From Escarpia spicata (lineage: Eukaryota; Annelida; Polychaeta; Sabellida; Siboglinidae): 64,000 nt of DNA. How positions within the stretch are numbered: position 1 is the stretch's first letter; every line of letters begins with the position of its first letter. Below, piece after piece: positions 12,276 to 24,691 of this stretch. The translations under genes and the position numbers were made by a program. The DNA is taken from the NCBI GenBank assembly GCA_963995525.1, contig OZ023218.1, positions 50,791,041-50,855,040 of the forward strand, given 5' to 3'. Under the pieces are notes generated by a model. The model was not told the origin of the DNA. It ran no database searches and was given only the letters and a program-made list of their open reading frames with translations.

Positions 12276-13500
12276 AAGACGTCAAAGCGACTTCATCTGG
12301 TACGAGTCGTGCAACCGCTATCGACCAACCAGCCACAGGCTACAGCTATCGATCGCTTAGTCTCCGAGTATGACGACCTTTTCCAAGGTCTCGGTCAACT
12401 AAAGGATTTCAAAGTTAAATTACACGTCGGCGAGACGGTGCAACCTGTTGCGCAACCACACAGGAGGATCCCGTTTCACGTCAGGCAGCAACTGGAACAG
12501 GAGTTGAAGCGAGACGAGGAAATCGGCGTCATCGAGTGCGTCGAGGGGGCAACGCCCTGGGTATCGTCATTGGTCGTAGTATCGAAACCGAAAAGTGAAG
12601 GTCAGATCCGGGTGTGTGTCGACATGCGCCAAGCGAATCAGGCGATCACGCGAGAACGTCACATCACGCCGACCATCAACGAGCTTGTAAACGACCTCAA
12701 CGGTGCAGCTGTGTTCAGCAAACTCGACTTGAACCAAGGCTACAATCAGCTGGAACTCGAACCGTCATCGCGACCTATCACCACTTTCTCCACGCACATC
12801 GGTCTGTGGAGATATAAACGTCTCAATTTCGGTGTATCTAGTGCAGCCGAAGTGTTCCAGAATGCCATTCGCGAAACACTAAGTGGCATATCCGGTGCGA
12901 TCAACATCAGCGATGACATTCTCGTGTTCGGCGCAACGCAGAAGGAGCACGATCAGCACCTGAAGGCGACGTTCCAACGACTGCGCGAACATGGTCTCAC
13001 GCTGAACAAAAAGAAATGCTCTTACAACAAGGGCACGCTTGAGTTCTTCGGGTATGTCTTCTCCCGAGGAGGACTCTCTGCTGATCCAAAGAAGGTGTCA
13101 GCGATCCAGAATCTCGACACTCCGTCAAACGCAACGCAGGTCAGAAGTCTTCTCGGCATGTCCAACTTCTGTGCGAGATTCATCCCCGGTTACGCGACGA
13201 TGACGCAACCTCTACGAGAGTTGACGAAGAAAGATGCGCTTTGGAACTGGACGGATGAGTGCAGCACGTCTCTCGCCTCTATACGTCAATCGCTATCGAA
13301 GGCGCCGGTGCTGGCGTACTTTGATGAGCGAAAGAAAACTTGTCACGACACACATGCCAACAAACGCGTCAGACTTCCCGTGAAGAGAAGGTCGCTGAGG
13401 AGTTCATCGATTACACCTCGATCAACTCCGTGCCGAAAGCGATGTCGATCGAACAAGTGCGATGCGCAACAATGGCTGACGCGACACTACAAGCTGTAGT
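12276..13500 (+). pseudogene. pol: Gypsy reverse transcriptase, truncated before RNase H
   Basis: In frame with gag-protease after the TAG. RT motifs in order: PHRRIPFHVRQQLEQEL, GATPWVSSLVVVSKP, RVCVDMRQANQAI, AVFSKLDLNQGYNQLEL, RLNFGVSSAAEVFQN, and the catalytic box ISDDILVFG (normally Y-x-DD, here I-S-DD). The thumb and connection follow (LLGMSNFCARFIPGYATM, VLAYFDERKKT). At about 13340 the sequence jumps from ERKKT straight to LSRHTC, the residues that normally follow RNase H, with a frame change. RNase H is therefore missing as a block and the RT frame ends at 13499 in shifted codons. Confidence 0.9.
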
Positions 13501-14742
13501 GTAAGCCCTAGGCACTGGAAAATGGCAGCAAAAGTTGTCGGACAAGGTAGACGTCGAGTCGTACAAGTCCTACCAAATGCTGAAGAACGAGCTGACGACC
13601 ACAGTTGACGGTGACACCATTCTTCGTGGTCATCGGTTGGCCATCCCCGCAGAAATGCGCGGTCGACCTTGCCCACGAAGGTCATCAGAGAATCGTGAAG
13701 ACAAAAGCATTGCTGCGAGAAAAGATTTGGTTCCCCGGCATCGACAAGATGGTCGAACGTCGTGTGAAATCATGCATTGCGTGTCAAGCGTCTGTGCCAG
13801 AGGTCAAACGTGAACCTTTGCAGATGAGTCCACTACCCACAGCGCCCTGGACAGAAATCAGCGCAGATTTCGCAGAACTACCCATGGGACAATACTTGCT
13901 GGTCCTAATGGACGATTACTCAAGATTCCCGATCGTTGAAATCGTATCGTCAACATCGGCAAACGTGGTGATCCCTCGTTTGGACAAAGTATTGTCAGAG
14001 TATGGTACGCCCGACACACTTCGAACGGACAACGGTCCACCGTTTAACAGTCGTGACTTTGCAAACTTTGCTTCAGATCTCGGTTTCCGCCACAGGAAGA
14101 TCACTCCGTACTGGCCGCGAGCGAACGCCGAAGTCGAGCGTTTCATGCGAACGGTGAAGAAAGTCATCAAAACATCTATCTGTGAGCAGAAAGACTGGAG
14201 AGCCGAGATGAATCGGTTCCTTCGCAACTATCGCGCAACTCCACATGCGACAACCGGATCTCCTCCAGCAACACTTCTACACGGACGATGGATGAAGGTC
14301 AAGTTGCCACAAACGACACCCGAGCCGTTCAACAGGAAGGACGTACAACAACGCGACCAGAACAACAAAGCGAAGATGAAACGTGCAGCTGACGACAAAG
14401 CGTACGTCAAGCCGTCGACCAACAAGGAAGGTGACGAGGTCATCATCAAACCGCCGATGAGGAGGCGCAAAATCGACCCAGTGTATGATCCACGTCCGTA
14501 CCATGGTCATTGCGCAGCGTGGAACGAATCGAATGACGCGAAATTCGTCATTCTTCAAACACGTCACGAGCGACGTAGTCGAATCGGAAGATGAGTCGAG
14601 CTGGGATGATGACATCAGCACCGGTGACATCGGTGACGCCGAAGATCAGCAAATCCTGCCTGATGACGTCGACGAGATGCCTCGCTATCCAGCTCGCATG
14701 CGCAATCGCCCGCGACATCTCGACGACTACGATGTGTACTAA
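13341..14742 (+). pseudogene. pol: Gypsy integrase and C-terminal tail
   Basis: After the deletion point comes the spacer (SREEKVAEEFIDYTSINS, one TAA near 13500), then a further frameshift near 13660. The integrase follows: zinc-binding HEGHQ...CIACQ, a catalytic core with D (ISADFAELP), D (LRTDNGPPFNS) and E (NAEVERFMRTVKKV), then NYRATPHATTGSPPATLLHG. The long frame ends at 14594. A shift near 14550 joins the usual acidic tail ending PARMRNRPRHLDDYDVY at 14742. All three DDE residues are kept. Confidence 0.9.
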
Positions 14743-14880
14743 TTCGTATCACTAACATAATAATGCCTTGTCAATGTTGTAGTCTGGCTAGTAATTTTTT
14801 CCAGGCAAGGACACTATGTAATCGGGCCTATGCATTTTTACTAGTGTTTTTTTCTGAACGCTGTATCTTTTATCCAGTTT

Positions 14881-14889
14881 GGGGAGGGA
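14881..14889 (+). promoter_or_regulatory. Polypurine tract
   Basis: GGGGAGGGA directly precedes the first base of the 3' LTR, as expected for the primer of plus-strand DNA synthesis in LTR elements. Confidence 0.8.
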
Positions 14890-15051
14890 TGTAGTGTTCA
14901 ACTCTATAGTTCAATTACTGACTAACTGAGTGACTAGTATCGCCACCTAGCGTATCGAGTGAGACTGAAGATCCGGGATAACTACATCCGGGCGGTTACA
15001 GTAAATAAACGTTTTCTCAAAGCTCTCAATAAACAGACTCAAAACATCATA
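14890..15051 (+). repeat. 3' LTR of gypsy element
   Basis: Copy of 10863-11026, shorter by 2 bp. Followed by CTAGA, which matches the five bases before the 5' LTR. Confidence 0.92.
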
Positions 15052-15686
15052 CTAGAGGTCAGAGTTAAGATGTTCACGTGTTAAGGCTTTGATTAAACAT
15101 TCATTCCTTCTAACGTGTCTTATAGTAAACTGTCATGTAATAGCTGTTATCAGTACATCCAAGCAACACAACAACATATGTTAGCATAGTTAAGTCCCGA
15201 TTCGTTTATGCTATCAGCACAGATGAATTGCGTTGATATTGTGTGCGGATGTCCGACGTGTAGATGTTAAAGAACTGATCTGTGTGATACACAGTTCTCG
15301 ATAGTCGATATTTTAACATTTCTTCGCCGGCGTGTAGCATGGAGCTGCGATTGGTGACGATCGAGCTCTTGTGTCAAACCGGACCATGTGTTTGCTTTGT
15401 ATTAGGCGGAACATCAGGGTTGGACCTCTATGCAACACAGTCTCGTGTGCAGCTGAGAAGTCACTGAATACTGATCCACATTTCTTTCCGGTTTCAAAGC
15501 CTGTCTCGATGTCTTCTGTCCGTTTGTCAACTTGTTCTACAGTGATTATTTTGGGTGAAATTAATAAATTAAGTTATACGAACGGTAATGCACTACATGA
15601 AACTCACTTTTTAAAATAGATCGCTGTCTCCGTGTGTCCTACCTCTGTCTGCGCCTTTATGTAAAGGTGTTTTTGAATGTTATAAT
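15052..15686. other. No feature recognised
   Basis: No convincing gene. The ORF at 15371-15619 has no recognisable motif. Confidence 0.4.
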
Positions 15687-17640
15687 GCTTACACTGTGAA
15701 CATTATCCCCGCACACCAACAATGACACTTACATGGTGAACATTATCTCCGCACACCAACAATGACACACAGTGAACATTATCACCGCACACCAACAATT
15801 ACACTTACACGGTGAACATTATCACCGCACACCAACAATGACACTTACACAGTGAACATTATCTCCGCACACCAACAATGACACTTACACGGTGAACATT
15901 ATCACTGCACACCAACAATGACACTTACACAGTGAACATTATCTCCACACACCAACAATGACACTTACACTGAACATTATCCCCGCACACCAACAATGAC
16001 ACTTACACGGTGAACATAATCTCCGCACACCAACAATGACACACAGTGAACATTATCCCCGCACACCAACAATGACACTTACACGGTGAACATTATCACC
16101 GCACACCAACAATGACACTTACACAGTGAACATTATCCCCGCACACCAACAATGACACTTACACAGTGAACATTATCACCGCACACCAATAATGACACTT
16201 ACACAGTGAACATTATCCCCGCACACCAACAATGACACTTACACGGTGAACATTATCCCCGCACACCAACAATGACACTTACACGGTGAACATTATCACC
16301 GCACACCAAAAATGACACTTACACAGTGAACATTATCCCCGCACACCAACAATGACACTTACACAGTGAACATTATCACCGCACACCAACAATGACACTT
16401 ACACAGTGAACATTATCCTCGCACACCAAAAATGACACTTACACGGTGAACATTATCACCGCGCACCAACAATGACACACAGTGAACATTATCCCCGCAC
16501 ACCAACAATGACACTTACACTGTGAACATTATCACCGCACACCAACAATGACACTTACACAGTGAACATTATCACCGCACACCAACAATGACACTTACAC
16601 AGCGAACATTATCCCCGCACACCAACAATGACACTTACACGGTGAACATTATCCCCGCACACCAACAATGACACTTACACGGTGAACATTATCACCGCAC
16701 ACCAACAATGACACTTACACGGTGAACATTATCCCCGCACACCAACAATGACACTTACACAGTGAACATTATCTCCGCACACCAACAATGACACTTACAC
16801 AGTGAACATTATCCCCGCACACCAACAATGACACTTACACGGTGAACATTATCTCCGCACACCAACAATGACACTTACACAGTGAACATTATCCCCGCAC
16901 ACCAACAATGACACTTACACGGTGAACATTATCTCCGCACACCAACAATGACACTTACACAGTGAACATTATCCCCGCACACCAACAATGACACTTACAC
17001 GGTGAACATTATCACCACACACCAACAATGACACACAGTGAACATTATCTCCGCATACCAACAATGACACTTACACGGTGAACATTATCTCCGCACACCA
17101 ACAATGACACTTACACAGTTAACATTATCTCCGCACACCAACAATGACACTTACACAGTGAACATTATCCCCGCACACCAACAATGACACTTACACGGTG
17201 AACATTATCTCCGCACACCAACAATGACATTTACACAGTGAACATTATCCCCGCACACCAACAATGACACTTACACGGTGAACATTATCCCCGCACACCA
17301 ACAATGACACTTACACGGTGAACATTATCCCCGCACACCAACAATGACACTTACACAGTGAACATTATCCCCGCACACCAACAATGACACTTACACAGTG
17401 AACATTATCACCGCACACCAACAATGACACTTACACGGTGAACGGTGTCCTTGTACATCGACAATGACACTTACACAGTGAACGGTATCCCTGTACACAA
17501 ACAATCACACTTACACAGTGAACAGTATCCCTGTATACCAACAATAACACTTACACGGTGAACGGTATCCCTGTACACAAGCAATGACACTTACACTGTG
17601 AATGGTATCCCTGTATACAGTTCAACAGTATTTATGTACA
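15687..17640. repeat. 40-bp minisatellite
   Basis: Tandem units of 40 bp (core GTGAACATTATCCCCGCACA plus CCAACAATGACACTTACAC). About 43 regular units run to roughly 17440, followed by about five diverged units (GGTATCCCTGTACAC type) to 17640. Variable positions include CCCC/TCTCC/CACC and CGG/CAG. Some units are about 36 bp because CTTA is lost (GACACACAGTG). There are no unique spacers, so this is not a CRISPR array. No coding frame. Confidence 0.93.
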
Positions 17641-18539
17641 CCGACAATGACACATGAATATCAAGCATGTTCTGGGCCCATAGCTCCTACCTGTAGCTGC
17701 GTGGATCGTTTGTGGCAGGTCGAGTGCGAGGTCGCCGGTCAATGTGGTACCTGTCTGACTTAGACTTGAGGTGATGACTCGGTCGGCTGTCACGCGACAG
17801 ACGCTGTCGGATGTCCCTGTCTTAATACGAATACATAAATTTTTTAACGTGCAGGTTTTACGGAAATAATGCTTTCTCGGAATTCAATGTTTTTTGCAAA
17901 TTCCTCCCCAAAACCACAAGAATTTTTTTCACAAACATGTCCATAAAATTGGGTTAATTTTGCAAGACTTTGAGATTGAGATTGGGACAGGCAACATCAG
18001 AAGAATTCACACACAAAAATTCCAAATGTGAATTTGAATTTAAAGGTAGAGTGAGTTCCTTATTTATTAACATATATTTACCAATTGTTCTTAATATCTG
18101 AACAAATATGTTGAAGGTAGATTAAATTTCAATGTTTGTTCCTTAATAGAGAAATCTTACCCGTTCCAACATCTCCACGCGGTCCCTGGCTTTTCTGGTT
18201 TATGCATCTGTTGGATACCACATTGTCGTTTATTAGAAAAGTCTAGAAACAATAGGCATTCTGAAATATGCCAGGGGCGATCACGGTTATGGAAAACAAC
18301 TAAGATAAAGCGACGGTCGCGGGTAGGGAGATAAGGAACCACCCGCCACCCCTTCTAGGCGCTGGCAGCTATGGTAGTTGTAGAGGATTTGCGTACGTGC
18401 ATGCGTGCGTGCGTGCGTGCGTGCATGCATACGTACATACGTACATTTATTCATACGTGGCTGTGGTGGTGGGGGCTCTTCATACGGTGCATGCTGGGTG
18501 GCTGGTGACAATTCACGAGACACTAACACAAACTGGATA
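17641..18539. other. No gene; TGCG/TACG microsatellite
   Basis: AT-rich unassigned DNA. An imperfect microsatellite of TGCG, TGCA and TACG/TACA units lies at about 18397-18447. ORFs across it are composition artefacts. Confidence 0.5.
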
Positions 18540-19785
18540 TTTTTCGGACACAACTTGCCACATTGATCAACAATACCATCTCTAGTCGCAACATCAAAGC
18601 AAAAACCCACCTCCCCGGGATAACACGGAAAATAATAAGAATGCAACGAAAACGCAACAAAAGCCACAAAAAAGCAAAACAAACTAGACTTAATGATGAC
18701 TTGGACAATTTAAAGAACTCGGAAGGCAAGCTACCAAGGCTGCAGCCAAATGTTACTAAGATTACGTACGTAAACAACAACATCGGAGACACCCTAAAAA
18801 CAACCCCTAAAAATTCTGGTCATTCATCAAACCAAACAAACAAGAAACCATTGGTATTTCCAAACTGCAAGTACAAGTAAACGAACAACCAATCATCAGT
18901 GATCATGACAAAGCAAATGCATTGAACAACAAATTTAGTTCCGTGTTCACCCAAGAAATGAATCTACCCTATCCCCAACAAGCACCTTCCTCTTACCCTA
19001 ATATACCCACTCTTGAGATCGGGATAGCTGGAGTAATGAAGCAACTAACAAATCTAAACCAAAACAAAGCTACTGGCCCAGATGAACTCCCAGCCAGAGT
19101 TCTTGAAGAAACTGCAGAGGAAATAGCTCCCATTATCACACACATCTTCCAACAGTCATACAATACATGCAAACTCCCCGACGACTGGCTCCAAGCACCT
19201 GTAACTCCAGTACACAAAACTGCCACAAATCTGACTACGCAAACTACAGACCAATATCACTAACATGCATCCTCTGTAAAGTCATGGAACACATCATTCT
19301 AAGTAATATGTGGAAACACCTAAACACACACAACAGCATCCTCCACTTTCAACACGGATTCTAGTCAGGACTGTTTTGTGAATCTCAACCCATCGAGACA
19401 GTCCACGACTGGATGACTGCTATAGACAAGAAGACACAAATAGATGCAATCCTGCTTGATTTGACAATTAAAAGCCCACACAAACGCCTCCTATCCAAAC
19501 TAGCCTCCTACGGAATAACTGGAAACACACAAAACTGGATCAAATCATTCCTGTCAAACCGTAAACAGAGAGTGTGAGTAAATGGAGTTCTGTCAGATAC
19601 AACAGACGTTACATCTGGTGTTCCACAGGGATCAGTCCTCTTCCTACTCTACATAAATGACATAAACGAAAAATATCCAATCTCCCATACGCCTCTTATG
19701 CAGACGACAGCATTACAGTCGTCTTACAAATGGCAATTGGAATTAAACATATCAAAAAACTTGTGTCCATCTCCCAATAGTGATG
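18540..19785 (+). mobile_element. Old LINE, 5' portion (RT), split by a CR1 element
   Basis: A decayed plus-strand RT. Blocks in order across frame changes: linker LDNLKNSEG, KFWSFIKPNKQE, ISDHDKANALNNKFSSVFTQ, NQNKATGPDELPARVLEE, ANYRPISLTCILCKVMEHII, LHFQHGF, GVPQGSVL, and SYADDSITVV near 19695-19725. The endonuclease is absent, so the 5' end is truncated. The reading stops near 19785, and the missing thumb and C-terminus are found at about 25080-25683 in the same orientation. The CR1 element between them was inserted later. Confidence 0.7.
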
Positions 19786-20568
19786 TTTAGTGATCGATCG
19801 CCAGGCGGCGACGTGGTCACATGAACATTAAACATTTAAGTTTGACATGGACATTAACAATAGTCTCTTTATATGTCATCAGGTTATGTTCTATTATAAC
19901 ATCCTCCCGTGTGTGTTTTGTATTCAGTACGTTAGATACAGACTGTACGTATCACTGAATAGGCTATATTTGGCGGAGATAGATCGTAGAAATTGGTGGT
20001 GTAAAAAAGTGGATAAACAAGTGGAATTACTGATTGATAAGTATTATTTTTGCCTTAATATCATTCATAAAGTTGCAATAAACATATATTGAGTAGCAGT
20101 TATGCTTAAAGTTAGTTAGTTAAAGTATTTTAGAACACCTTAGTATAGTGAGTGATAATAGGGTAACTCAGTTAGGCGGCTTAGCCTTCGATAAGTTGTA
20201 AACAAGATTTAACAAACCTGATTATGTGGTAGAATATATAGGAGATAAAGTAACAACCATCAAACTACTTACATTAGATAATATCTGTGTAAGCCAGTAC
20301 TTGCTATATATTTTGGTTAGGTAGCATTGTTGTTAAAATTAAGCAAGGGCGATAGTCGGGCGGCGTAACCTAAATAAATAAAGCAGCCTAACATAACGTA
20401 ATTGATTGTATTTAAATTAGGTCACTACCGGTGATGTTAGCGTTCGTGTTAGGATAAATAGTCGGCTGTGTAATTGAAATTTGTAACCTAAAGTGTGCTG
20501 TAGTACACAGGAAACAGTCTTTATAAAGACTAAGTTAGTTAAGTTATTAAATAAATTCTGATCGGGAT

Positions 20569-21776
20569 ATGGCGCCTTGCAAGCGGCAAGTCAAGGCAAA
20601 GCGACACTTGGTGTGCGATCACTGCTACAGCTGGGTAGATTTTGCATCGTCCGGGTGTGGAAAGTCATGGGCAGAAACCATGGAGGAAGGATTCACCTTT
20701 CAGTGCATTGGATGTTGGAAGGTGGAGTGTCTGCAGAAGGAGATAGTTAGGTTGACAGATATTGTGAAGGGAATGGAGATGGGAATTAGCAAGGAGGCAG
20801 GTCGAATGGAGAGAGACGACAGGGAGAGAGGTGAGGATACTGCAAGACTGAAGGAGAATAGCTGAGGAAAGGAGATTGAGAGGAGAGAAGGTGATTGGAG
20901 GGGAAGAAATTGGAAAATCGACAACAGAAAACGTGACAAGCGTGAAGGTGACAGGGAAGAAAGTGACTGTAGAGAAGGTGGGAGGGAAGATGGAACGGGA
21001 GAGGAGAGAGGAAAATGAGACGGGACGAAAGAAGAAGGGACGAAGGGAAGTGAGAGCAAATGTGATAGAAGAGAAGTCGATAAAAGGGACGCTGACAGGA
21101 GGAAAGGTGATAAGAGAAAAAGCGACAGGAAAGAATGGATCGGAAGAGAATGTGACAGGAGAGAAGACGGCAGGGGGGAAAGACAACAACCAGACAGATG
21201 GAAACCGAAGAAGGAGCTATTCTAAGGCAGTGATTGAGGGGGCAATGAGGAAAGAGAGGGTGTTTATGGGTGACTCCATTATGAGAAAGACGGACAAGAC
21301 ACTAAGCGAGGGGAAGGACATCGTTGTTTGTTTACCGGGGGCTAGGATTGAACATGTAACTGACAGGGTAGAGAAGGTATTGGGACATGGCAAGGGGGGG
21401 GTCTATACTGGTACATGTAGGAACAAATAATGCAGACAGGGAGGGAACAACTGCGATAGTACAGAAGTATAGACAGTTAGTGAGAAAGCTAAAGAAGATG
21501 AGAGTCGAACAGGTTATTTTGTCAGGAATTTTGCCAGTAATGGGAGGAAGGGGGGCAACGTATAGAAACTGCAAGAGGATGGCGATCAATGCACTAGCTG
21601 AGCAGATGTGTGAAGAAGAGGGGGTGGGATTCACAGATTTATGGGGATACTTTGTTGGGAGGGAAGATATGTACATGAGAGATGGCCTCCATCTTAGTGG
21701 AAAGGGGGCAGCAGTTTTCTCAGAGAATCGGCTGCAATCTGTTGACAGTGGGACAGGTTGCATCTATTTAAACTAG
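20569..21776 (+). pseudogene. CR1 ORF1: PHD-type zinc finger and SGNH esterase
   Basis: The N-terminus from ATG 20569 has a PHD-like cysteine/histidine pattern (CDHCYSWVDFASSGCG ... FQCIGCW). A long charged lysine/glutamate-rich linker follows after a stop/frameshift near 20865. An esterase domain then appears: VFMGDSIMRKTD (GDS block with the nucleophile serine), ILVHVGTNNADREG (GTNN block) and DGLHLSGKGAAVFSE (catalytic D-x-x-H). A frameshift lies in a G-run at about 21393-21400, between HGKGG and SILVHVGTNN. PHD and esterase domains in CR1 ORF1 are established for this clade. The charged linker makes many false minus-strand ORFs. Confidence 0.85.
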
Positions 21777-24691
21777 ATTCGCAGGGGGGACTCACAGAAA
21801 AGCCTGAAAATGGAGACATAGATAAAGACAGCACAAATAAATCAACAAATAACAGTCTGGAAAACTCTTCTGAAGCTGGATATAAATGTGTTTGTTTAAA
21901 TGCAAGGAGTATAGTAAACAAAAGAAATGAACTAAACATTATGGTAGAAGATATTGACCCTCATATAATAGGTATAACCGAATCCTGGACCACCACCGAT
22001 ATATCAGATGCTGAATTGGGACTGACAGGATATGTAATGTTTAGAAAAGATAGAATAGGAAGAAAGGGAGGTGGAGTTATTTTATATATTAAAGAATCTA
22101 TTCAGGCTTATGAAATAAAATTAGAAAGAGAAGCAGATTGCGAAGAAGCTGTTTGGTGTAACATAGTTACAGGAAACTCAACGTTAACAGTTGGGTTAGT
22201 TTATCGAAGTCCAAACATAAGCATAGAAGAGAATGAAAAAATACAAAACGCTATAAGGGAAGTAAGCAAACGGGACTGTGTTATTATGGGGGATTTTAAC
22301 CATATACATATGGATATGGCATATACAATGGAAATCTCTACAGAGTATGGGGAGAGAGGACCACAAGTTTTTAGTTTTAGTTCAAGATACATTCCTTTCT
22401 CAACATGTGCTAGAACCAACCAGGGGTGAGAATGTGTTAGACATAGTTTTGTCCTCACAGAATGAATTAGTTGACAATGTCAAGATATGTGAGCCACTGG
22501 GGAGTAGCGATCACAACCAGATACATTTTACCATCAAAGTAAAATCAGAAAGGAATAGCAAAAAGCAGTATAGGAGAAATTTCCACAAAGGAAGGTATAA
22601 GGACATGAGGAAATATTTAGCAAAGATAGACTGGAATAAGACACTGAAAAATAAGACGGCAACAGAATGCTGGAATATATTAAAGAGTGAAATTAAGTGC
22701 ATAATCGATCAATTTGTACCCTTCAAAAAACAAGGAAAACGGTCCAAAAAGAAACACTTATCGAAAGAAGCCATTAGAAAAATTAAGTATAAACAAATGA
22801 TGTGGAAGTCATATAGATGTACTGTAAACGATGAAGACTACAACAATTATAAAGAAGCACTTAACCAAGCTACAGCTGAAATTAGAAATTCAAAGAGAAG
22901 CTCTGAACAACAATTAGCTAGTAATATAAAACATGACAGCAAGAGTTTTTATGCGTATGTTCGAAGCAAACAGAAAGTTCAAGATAAGGTCGGTCCTCTA
23001 GAAGATAGTGCTGGAAATATAATATCAGAGGGATTCATAATGGCAGAAGACCTGAATGAGTACTTTAGTTCAGTGTTTACCAGGGAAGATATTAGTTCAC
23101 TGCCAATACCAGAGGCTAAGTTCAAGGGGGCAGATTCAGACTATTTAGGACAATTAATTGTAACCCCGGAAATGGTAGCTAAGAAAATAAGGGCTATGAA
23201 GGATAATAAATCACCTGGAGTGGATGGTATTCCACCCAAACTACTATTGGAAATTGTAGAACAAATTAGCATACCACTTGCAACAGTTTTCAACTTGTCA
23301 TTAGAAGAGGGAGTGGTTCCTTTAGAATGGAAAGAAGCAAACATTATACCGTTATTCAAAAAAGGTTCGAGAAACAAGTCAGAGAACTATAGACCAGTGA
23401 GTTTAACATCAGTGATTTGTAAATTATTAGAAAGACTAATTAAAGATCACATGGTGGATTTTCTTGTTAAACAAAACTTGATAAACCCATCTCAACATGG
23501 TTTTTTAAAGCGAGGTCATGCTTAACAAATATGTTATGTTTTTTGGAAGACATCACTAAGTGGGTAGATGAGGGATCACCAGTAGATATCGTCTACTTAG
23601 ATTTTCAAAAAGCTTTTGACAAAGTACCACATCAAAGATTACTGCTTAAACTAAAGGCCCATGGCATAGGAAATGGTATAATAAACTGGATAGAACAATG
23701 GCTGATTGACAGAAGACAACGTGTAGTAGTTGATGGGGAGGCTTCAAACTGGAAATCGGTATTGAGTGGGGTACCACAGGGATCAATATTAGGTCCTATA
23801 TTATTCTTAATATACATCAACGATTTGGATGATGAAATAACAAGCAAGGTGTTGAAATTTGCAGATGATACAAAAGTGTTTAGAAGGATTAAAAGTGATG
23901 GAGATAGACAGCATTTACAAGATGATCTTGACAGGTTGATCAAATGGTCTGAAAAGTGGCAAATGATGTTCAATTTTGGGAAATGTAAATGCCTCCACAT
24001 AGGACATGGGAACGAAGAGGTAGAATATACAATGGGGGGTACTGTACTAAGTACTACTGTAAAAGAAAAGGACTTAGGGTTAACCGTTAGTGCTGATATG
24101 AAGATTTCAGAGCAGTGCGGAATTGCAGCTTCAAAGGGAAATCAAATCCTTGGATTAATTAGGCGAAACATAACGTATAAGGAAAAAGAGCTAATAATAC
24201 CGCTGTACAAAACAATAGTTAGGCCTCATTTAGAATATTGTATTCAAGCGTGGAGGCCATATCGCAGGAAGGACATAGATATGCTAGAAAGAGTACAGAG
24301 GAGAGCAACTAAAATGATACCAAATCTGAGGGATCTTAGTTATGAAATACGCCTAAAAAAATGCGGTTTAACAACATTAGAGACCAGGAGATTGAGAGGA
24401 GATCAGATAGAAGTGTTTAAAATATTGAAGGGTTACGAAAATATTGATAGAAATATGTTTTTCTCAGTTAAGAAAGATAGAAGGACTAGAGGACATGATC
24501 TTGCATTAGCAAAGGAGCAGAGTAGATTGGATATAAGAAAGTTTTCATTTTCACAAAGGACTGTAAATGAATGGAACAGATTACCTGCTGATTGTGTGGG
24601 TGCTAGTAGCGTGAATATGTTTAAAAATAAAATCGACACATACCTCAGACGGGCGGGATACACAAAGATAAAAAGGTCGGACTCTCGATAA
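21758..24691 (+). pseudogene. pol: CR1 ORF2: APE endonuclease and reverse transcriptase
   Basis: Three overlapping frames make one protein, with shifts near 22370 and 23520. Endonuclease: CVCLNARSIVNKRNEL, IIGITESWTTTDI, GGGVILYIKESI, VGLVYRSPN, VIMGDFNH, LGSSDHNQIHF. RT: DNKSPGVDGIPPKLL, ENYRPVSLTSVICKLLE, QHGFLKRGHA, VYLDFQKAFDKVPHQ, SGVPQGSILGPILF, and an intact catalytic LKFADDTKVF. The C-terminus has RPHLEYCIQAWRPYRRKDI and a final FSQRTVNEWNRLPADCV. Catalytic residues are kept. Only two frameshifts separate this copy from an open frame. Confidence 0.9.

Larger units (their letters stand above)
10863..15051 (+). mobile_element. Ty3/Gypsy LTR retrotransposon with RNase H deletion
   Basis: Two LTRs of 164 and 162 bp, differing by one 2-bp indel by eye, flank gag-protease-RT-(no RNase H)-integrase. 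The flanks carry a probable duplication CTAGA (or ACTAGA) at 10857-10862 and 15051-15056. Internal DNA begins TTTGGCGACGAGTG directly after the 5' LTR, a start seen in several invertebrate gypsy elements. A purine tract precedes the 3' LTR. Near-identical LTRs imply a recent insertion, yet the coding region has a nonsense codon, several frameshifts and a clean deletion of RNase H. It may have been mobilised in trans as a defective copy. Confidence 0.92.

Noticed and set aside
12270..12280. Programmed readthrough of the gypsy TAG
   Set aside because: Possible in principle, but the copy has several frameshifts and stops, so a simple nonsense mutation is more likely. Left as a low-interest finding.
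15687..17640. CRISPR-like array
   Set aside because: Regular spacing comes from simple tandem repetition; there are no unique spacers and no cas genes, and the genome is eukaryotic.
20665..21189. Minus-strand Phe/Pro/Ser-rich ORFs
   Set aside because: Antisense of the Lys/Glu-rich linker of CR1 ORF1; a shadow of a real coding region.
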